NCBI GenBank assembly: GCA_964019695.1
Contig: OZ026520.1
Coordinates: forward strand, 33,894,620-33,958,619
Direction of reading: 5' to 3'
DNA from: Loripinus fragilis
Lineage: Eukaryota > Mollusca > Bivalvia > Lucinida > Lucinidae
Length of the DNA stretch: 64,000 nt
Shown: piece after piece, positions 58,293 through 64,000 of the stretch
How the letters are laid out: every line of letters begins with the position of its first letter
Numbering within the stretch: the first letter of the stretch is position 1
Program-made: the position numbers and the translations under genes
Notes under the pieces: model-generated
What the model saw: the letters and a program-made list of their open reading frames with translations, nothing else
The model's database searches: none
Told to the model about the DNA's origin: nothing

Positions 58293-59424
58293 CTATTTTC
58301 CTCTATATGATTAGTAACAGAAATCAAATTTTCAATCCATAATTTTCATCAGTACTGGTCCAATGTAAAACGCTTTTTTGTGGATAATTTGAGGACTGAA
58401 CTAAGTACCATACACTACGGAAAACTATCTCTTTGAAACTTGTATCTGGCCAATTTTACAAAAAAAAGCCTTCAATAAAACAGTTCAGGGTCCTGTATAA
58501 CATGAAGTTATACAATTAAGCAAACTTTTAAACGAACACATTACGTTTTAATGCTAGTTCATAAAGTAAAAATTGTTGTCATACAAAATTTTATTCTATA
58601 AATAAAACTAGGTTTTTCTGAGACTATACAAGTCATTTCGTTTCAAAATTACTCGCTCGTCTTACAAAGACGAAATCCGAGCAAATGTACCCTCAAATCA
58701 AAAAGTAACTATTTCACAACATAATCAAATCTTCCACAGAAACATCACCTATTTACATGTTTGATTGTTTGAAGATGTTACTAATTATCATGTTTTAAGG
58801 TAAATAAGAATCAAAAGTTTTCACACAATCCGACTCGTTTTCATATTAACATGAAGGCAGGTGCTATCAGCAGCTTAATCTTGAAAATTTGGATTTAAAC
58901 ATGCAATTTAGGTACAAACTTTGTACTCATCTGAGCTCTTTATTATCTGCTGCATGGCATTGACAGTGTCAGCGAAAGTTAATTTTTACTAGAAGTCACA
59001 GTTCTTTTTTCGAAAAGTAAAAATAAATGTGACAAATTACATCAAGTCGATTGCTAAAATGTCTTAATGAAACAGGAAGTGTGGAGTAGTCGTGGAAGAT
59101 TTACCGCCACAGAATAAACTGATCGAGTTCCGTTGAGTTTAAAAATCTGTCGTATATCAATTTTAAAATGTTTTATGTTTTTAAGTCACTTGGGCCATTT
59201 TGTAAACAACCGCATCTCAATTTGATAGAATACACCAAAACAATATTTTGCTCCAAAAAGGTTGATTTTTATTAATTTTTAACACCAAAAAAGAAAAATA
59301 AATGAAAACTGTCCTAAAACACCTCTAAACGTTGGTACATTGAAATGCTCATGATTAGATTAAAATTCATTCAATATAATTGGTACCTTAGTCAAAAAAA
59401 TAGCTTGAAAAAGTTCATTTGTTG
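58293..59424. other. Unassigned stretch
   Basis: AT-rich; nothing recognised. Confidence 0.35.
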
Positions 59425-59580
59425 CGTTTGTGTTTAACGTCCCACCAACAGCTAAGGTCATATGGAGACGGGGCCACGGCTTTAAGTCTCATCCGACAGA
59501 CTGGTGAAGCCGGGAATCGAACCTGCGACCCCTGGTTTACAAGGCAAGCGGTTTATCCACTACACCACAGCGGCTCCTAC
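59425..59580 (-). repeat. tRNA-derived SINE, second type
   Basis: On the minus strand: GGAGCCGCTGTGGTGTAGTG (A box), GGGTCGCAGGTTCGATTCCC (perfect B box), GGATGAGACTTAAAGCCGTG, tail AGCTGTTGGTGGGACGTTAA and ACACAAACGC. About 156 bp; better preserved than the 39.3-kb copy. Confidence 0.88.
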
Positions 59581-60185
59581 ATAAAAAAAGTTCATTTATA
59601 AGTTTGCTTAAGTGTTTATAATTATTCATGTTCTATGAATTCTCCATGTTGGACATCGTGTTATTATCAAATACCTTGGCATAAAATGGCTATATTCCAA
59701 TGCGGTTCATGGGGGGGGGGGCATGGTAATAGCATTGACCCCTGGTTAAAATATGATGCTGATTTTAAGCACTGTAAAAGTCTTGAAACTTAAACTTGTC
59801 ATGATAGACCACCAACTGTCACCACAAATGATAACATGGATAATATCAATGATATAACGGTACTTTTTTACCCAGTTTGGCAGATCACAGGGACAAGCTC
59901 ATGCAGTTTTCATATCAAACTTCAAATGACAATGGTTACCACAAGATGGGTCTCAAAAAGTATCGGTCCTTAATCAGATGCAAGCTCGGGGAAAGCATTG
60001 TCGTTTTCATAGGGATTCCAAAATATTCTTAAATACATATCTTTTATTGCATAAAATATTACTAATTAACTGGTGAAGTATCCAGAGAAGTGTTAACAAA
60101 CAATTTGTGGTAGCTGATTTTCAGACAAGCAGAGGTCAGATAGCGGGTATCTAAAAGTTTAGAACAGGATGAAAAACAATTGTTC
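59581..60185. other. Unassigned stretch
   Basis: Contains a G10 run at about 59,711. No gene or shared repeat. Confidence 0.35.
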
Positions 60186-60270
60186 TTGTTGCCGTGTGGC
60201 TGTTTATGTTCTATCTCTTCATCGCAACACCCAGGGTTGGTGTGTGGCATTTCCTGGTCACATCCTATTG
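60186..60270 (+). mobile_element. Family E-like 3' fragment
   Basis: GTTGCCGTGTGGCTGTTTAT then GGTTGGTGTGTGGCATTTCC TGGTCA-type ending, similar to the last 85 bp of the copy at 60.72-60.98 kb. Confidence 0.5.
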
Positions 60271-60306
60271 CCTTTGTATCAACATTTAATTTAATTGATA
60301 ATTTAA

Positions 60307-60598
60307 AAAGTAAGTGAGTCTGATCAGGGAATACCACAATCACACTCTGCGGACAACCCACGGCACCGTGAGGAAGAGCCACAAAACATTTACAGTAACA
60401 AGACATCAGAAAGACAATAAAAGAAAAGCAACCAGCTCTCTCATCCTCGTCAAAATTATTGTTAAACTAGAAAGGACATAAAGTAATGAATACCAAAATA
60501 AAGACCAACACAAAAACCCCACAAACAATAGGAGGTACATAAAGCAATAGATAAATAACAACAAAATTGCCGCATTAGAACGGACAGCAGCTTAAGTA
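60307..60598 (-). mobile_element. Family E 3' end
   Basis: Minus-strand copy from GTAAGTGAGTCTGATCAGGG through CACGGCACCGTGAGGAAGAG to CGCATTAGAACGGACAGCAG CTTAAG, where it is 5' truncated. Confidence 0.8.
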
Positions 60599-60720
60599 AC
60601 TTTATCTTTATAGTAGTTTTTTTTCAATTGATCATGCATATCAATTTTAGTTAGAAATACTCGCAGTGTATGTTTGACAATAGTAGTGTATCAGTGTTTA
60701 TAAGAACTGTCTCACATTGA

Positions 60721-60978
60721 CAATTTTGTTGTTGTTTATTCATTGTTTGCTGTTGTTCCTATTGAATGTGGAAGGTTTATGTTGGACCCTTGTTTTATGG
60801 TATAGTTCTTAATGTCATTTCTAGTTTGCAATCATCTTGCTGATTTAGAGAGAGTTGGATGCTATATTTTACTTATCGTTTTGCTGTCGCATGGCTGTCT
60901 GTGTTATGTGTCTCTTGGTGCCATGCTCGGGATTGGTCTGCAGTCTTTGATTGTGTCATTTCCTGGTTATATTCACGT
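60721..60978 (+). mobile_element. Family E 3' end, diverged
   Basis: TTTTGTTGTTGTTTATTCAT, GCAATCATCTTGCTGATTTA, TTGATTGTGTCATTTCCTGG. Head-to-head with the minus-strand copy just upstream. The 108-residue ORF spanning it is a UTR translation. Confidence 0.7.
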
Positions 60979-61529
60979 GTGTTTTGTATATATCCCATAC
61001 AGTGGTTTGTCGAAAAGAAAGCCACACAAGACTGATTTTGCATGCTTTCTAATATTCGACAAATATAAGTTTCTTTTATCTCTTCAACCAACACTGAAGA
61101 AAATAATCAGCTTACCACATATTGATATACTGTTATAATAAAAGGCAGATGTTTAAACTAAACTTTTATGACTTTCCTATGGTCTTGCAATAGTTGAAAC
61201 GTTCAAATCATTGTGGCATGAGATGCTTTTGCAGTCCAGTTTTACCCAATTGTTTTCTGATAAATCATATTAATGGAATAAACAATAACATCATAATAAG
61301 CTGAAATAAAAGGCAACAGAGTAAATATTTAAGGAATAAAATGCATATATTAGTTTAAAATGGATGATAAAAGGCTTTTTGATATTTATGAAGTAAAAAG
61401 AGGTTCTTGAAGACAACATATATTTTTGATTGTTCAAGTTGATTTGACTAAAGCTCGTAATTTTATGAATGGAGTATACGTTCCTGCATGTGGAACACAC
61501 TATTAGGATAATCCTCTCGTGTCTAACTC
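60979..61529. other. Unassigned stretch
   Basis: AT-rich; nothing recognised. Confidence 0.35.
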
Positions 61530-61539
61530 ACAACTCGCT

Positions 61540-61990
61540 AAAAATAAACTCGTCCATCACCTGTGACCATAATGTCACTTGATTGTATGATGTGTTCTAT
61601 CTCAATACCTCAGTCACCCTTTTTGGCTGCAGAAAGCCATTTCACCAGGATATTTAAAAGAGACTAAAGAGAAATGGCTCTAAAGGTGGAATCTTTACCA
61701 AATCTAGATTAAGAGGTGGTTCCCATTCTAAAAGTAATTTCGTAGTAAGTGGCCTGGAATTTAAAAAAATTCCTTTAATCAACATAACAATGTGATGATG
61801 TCGTCCTACAGGAATATTGTTTACTGGTTGCAGTACCGATGGTAACATGGAGCGATAACCAGCTATGGTTTTGTACTGCAAGCCTTTATTGAAAAAAGGA
61901 AGAAACTCTGCACAATATATCAAAGTAAGAAAGAGGGAAAGAATGCTGATGCTGTCAAAGATGCTGAATATGTATTAAGTTGTTTCCCAC
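61540..61990 (-). pseudogene. Tyrosine recombinase, N-terminal half
   Basis: The frame 61,654-61,923 encodes EFLPFFNKGLQYKTIAGYRS, then LQPVNNIPVGRHHHI and ILRG-like GIFLNSRP, with PLEPF near the end. This is the core-binding, SAM-like N-terminal domain of DIRS/crypton-type recombinases, which integrate the circular cDNA. Homology continues past the stop in another frame (NILVKWLSAAKKGD) to about 61.54 kb. The catalytic R..H-x-x-R..Y half is absent. Confidence 0.75.
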
Positions 61991-63011
61991 GACACAACTT
62001 ACTAAACTGCTTGAATTTACCTGAGTAGTCATTTTGTTCTCCAAGATGCAGACAATAAGTTTCTAACTTCCAGTGAACATCCGTTTGCAGGGAATTGTCT
62101 CTTGAAAGCAACCATGCAATCAGACTGAAAACCTTTGGATCCAGATGGTACATTATCATGTTTGGTAGACTTAATAGATTGTGCGTTACTGGTAACTTGA
62201 TTGGATTTGCAATATGCAACTGCAGTAGATCTGGATACCATTGTCGTCTTGGCCGCTGTGGAACTATCATAATTACCTGACAGTTTCCCTGCTTCATGTG
62301 TTCCAAAACTTTTGGAAACAGACAAATTGGTGGCAATGCATATGCAAACATTTGATTCAATGTTATCCAAATAGCATCAAATAGCATCTTCAGCGCAAGC
62401 TTGGAGCAATGGTCCCAAGTGCAAAAGATAGGCATCTTCTTTTTGATATACGATGAAGGGATATACTATTTGAGCCCCCCGAATCTGAAAGATTTGCCTC
62501 ATCACTAAATATTTCCAGGTCAGACCTGTGGCCCTTATCACTTGTCTGCTCAACTGGTAAGGTAGGACTTTCCGCTATGTGAGGTGCTTTCAGGATGAAA
62601 TTGTTTTTGATAGTCAAATTGCCATAATTCCCAAGTTTTGTAACACAGCTGAGGAGACCAAGTCCCTCCCTGATGACAAATATATTGAATACTGTGTGTC
62701 GTCGGAATAGACCAAAACACATTGAATTATTAGCTGAGGCAGGTAGTTTTTATAGTCAAGATCACTGCGTCCAACTCCAGACAATTTATGTGCAGTTTAT
62801 TTTGGTCTTCCGAACAAAAACCTTGTTCGATCTGGTGACCCTGATTCCTACCCCACATCTGAGTGGATGCTTCTGTGATAATTATTTTGCTGGCTTGAAT
62901 TTGAGAAAAATATATGCCCTTGACAATTTTGGCTTCCTGTAACCACCAACTCAGATGCTCTCTTAAATGACCTGATTTTGGAATGATCAGTTCTGGGTCT
63001 CTGCAAACCAT
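61990..63011 (-). pseudogene. DIRS-like RNase H and linker region
   Basis: The frame 62,730-63,011 holds an RNase H-like block: ASKIIITEASTQMWG (where an Asp of the catalytic set appears as Glu), GFCSEDQNKLHINCLELDAV, then ILTIK. The next frame (62,390-62,722) gives LTIKNNFILKAPHIAESPTL with the expected His-Ile-Ala motif and SDGxxSNSISL. The third (61,920-62,435) gives IFCTWDHCSKLALKM, FAYALPPICLFPKVLEHMKQ and DPKVFSLIAWLLSRDNSLQ, the conserved linker between RNase H and recombinase in DIRS elements. Three frames are needed to read it. Confidence 0.75.
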
Positions 63012-63800
63012 TTTCTACCAATACAACAGATGAAGTTGTATTGGTCTCGTTTGTAACCTTGCATTTAGTATAGTTTCTTTTCAAGAAGCCATCAGGCCGA
63101 GAGTTTGTAAAAACTGTCTTGTACACGCGTTTTCTCCAACAAAGCCATGACTACATTTCTTAACTTTACTTTTATCTCTAGAGTAGGCATGTTAATACTA
63201 TGTCTACGCCAAACCTCCCTCTGATATATAATATATCTTGGGTAGAAACAGGCTTGATTTTTCCTTGATTATCAAGCAGCCTTGTCGAAAAAGACGTCTG
63301 AGAATAGTTTTCTTGTTCTTGAAGAGAAAACTTTGCATTCTTAGATGAGCTGCAGCCACTGTCACTATCTTGGTAAACACCCTCTGCGATGTTTTGGACC
63401 AACCGATAGCGCTCGGGGCTAATATGCCCTGCCCTGACTGCAGAAACGAAGAAATTTCATGTACTTGGGATGAATTAACACGTGGAATTACGCATCTTCC
63501 AAATCTATTGGAATTGTCTAGTCTCCTTTCTTGAGTATTCAGGGTATTAATATTTAATCAGTTTTTAGGTATTGATTAAGGGGTCTCAAATTTATCACAG
63601 CTCTCGTTGTCCTGACCTTTTGGAACCAAGCAAAAGGTACAGGAAAAACCTTGGAGTCGTTGTGTAAACGGTATATGTTCTAATTGATTTATTGCTTTTT
63701 GTAGCAAGCTTTCTACATGTCTGGACTTCTTTGCATTCACAACCGTTTCCTGATTACTGAAAAAGGTTGAAAACTTTGAAATTCGATTTGTAATTGTTTG
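63012..63800 (-). pseudogene. DIRS-like reverse transcriptase, partial
   Basis: Minus-strand segments in changing frames: HVESLLQKAINQLEHIPFTQ and GFSCTFCLVPKG (about 63.7-63.6 kb), then AVINLRPLNQYLKT in another frame (about 63.58 kb). Next comes a degraded palm region, RVFTKIVT-like after GILAPSA (about 63.4 kb), and finally TQDILYIRGRFGVD (about 63.23 kb). The order matches the N-terminal fingers to thumb of DIRS-type RTs. The YxDD catalytic block is not recognisable, consistent with decay or deletion. Confidence 0.7.
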
Positions 63801-63874
63801 TTATTGTAGACAAGACCTATTTGTCATCTGTGAAGAATTTCCACTGGTCTACGCAAATTTTGTTGACCATCTGG

Positions 63875-64000
63875 TTTTTTTTTGTGTTTTGTGTTTCTCA
63901 TGCTATTGAGTCTGTCCATTGCTGCCTTGTGGCCACCTGCTGGGAAAGTTCTGACATAATGGCTCTTGTTTGTGATGTTTATTGTGTTTTTGTGGTATCC
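63875..64000 (+). mobile_element. Family E2 3' UTR, cut by window end
   Basis: TGGCCACCTGCTGGGAAAGT then GGCTCTTGTTTGTGATGTTT and a GTGGTATCC end. Same segment as at 37.85 kb; its 3' end lies beyond the window. Confidence 0.75.

Larger units (their letters stand above)
61530..63800 (-). mobile_element. DIRS-like tyrosine-recombinase retrotransposon, truncated
   Basis: About 2.3 kb of the pol region of a DIRS-type element, minus strand, in order reverse transcriptase, RNase H, tyrosine recombinase. Both ends are missing: the RT begins mid-domain near 63.8 kb and the recombinase stops after its N-terminal half. No split direct or inverted termini typical of DIRS are visible. Stops and frame changes between blocks mean it is inactive. 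Confidence 0.8.

Noticed and set aside
62029..62370. 113-residue minus ORF
   Set aside because: It is the shifted frame of the DIRS linker region; the collinear homology is in the other frame.

Overview
The window looks like a gene-poor, repeat-saturated stretch of an animal nuclear genome, most likely a bivalve mollusc. The evidence is AT-rich DNA with no operon structure, tRNA-derived SINEs, palindromic MITEs of a type I associate from memory with heterodont bivalves, and decayed retroelements (Penelope-like/LINE-like reverse transcriptase, L1/Tx1-like LINE, DIRS-like tyrosine-recombinase element). I see no intact host protein-coding gene, rRNA, functional tRNA or CRISPR array. Almost every short ORF is chance or lies inside a repeat. 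For cross-reference I label repeat families A to H; these labels are mine only.

Layout. 0.2-1.1 kb: Tc1/mariner deletion derivative with perfect inverted ends. 1.8-2.1 kb: SINE. 3.5-9.5 kb: repeats G, B, D, H, A, an exact 247-bp duplication and two strong palindromes. 10.3-18.9 kb: 3' ends of the reverse-transcriptase family (E), one with a 5' inversion and one nested in element F, plus foldback elements and a head-to-tail pair of MITEs. 20.9-25.3 kb: E copies, SINEs, and a LINE remnant (C-terminal ORF2 plus 3' UTR) carrying a SINE insertion. 26.2-26.6 kb: a 417-bp long inverted repeat. 27.8-32.8 kb: a 5-kb inverted structure with about 1.1-kb subunits, a recurring 14-bp semi-palindrome and a decayed minus-strand coding region; this is the best candidate for an undescribed element. 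37.1-41.1 kb: two larger remnants of the E-family reverse transcriptase. 41.2-44.0 kb: two tandem-repeat blocks. 44-60 kb: more E, A, B and G copies, palindromes, a second LINE 3' UTR with a nested E insertion, and a 1,313-bp mariner-like element. 61.5-63.8 kb: a truncated DIRS-like element.

The elements interact as parasites and hosts of one another rather than as a pathway. The key link is that the abundant E repeat is the 3' UTR of the reverse-transcriptase family seen at 37.1 and 39.7 kb, because four E copies begin with the same degenerate C-terminal codons. Their common 3' ends, variable 5' truncation and one 5' inversion fit target-primed reverse transcription. Different SINE heads share one tail, suggesting a shared LINE partner. 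All family names rest on recognition by eye; no database search was possible.
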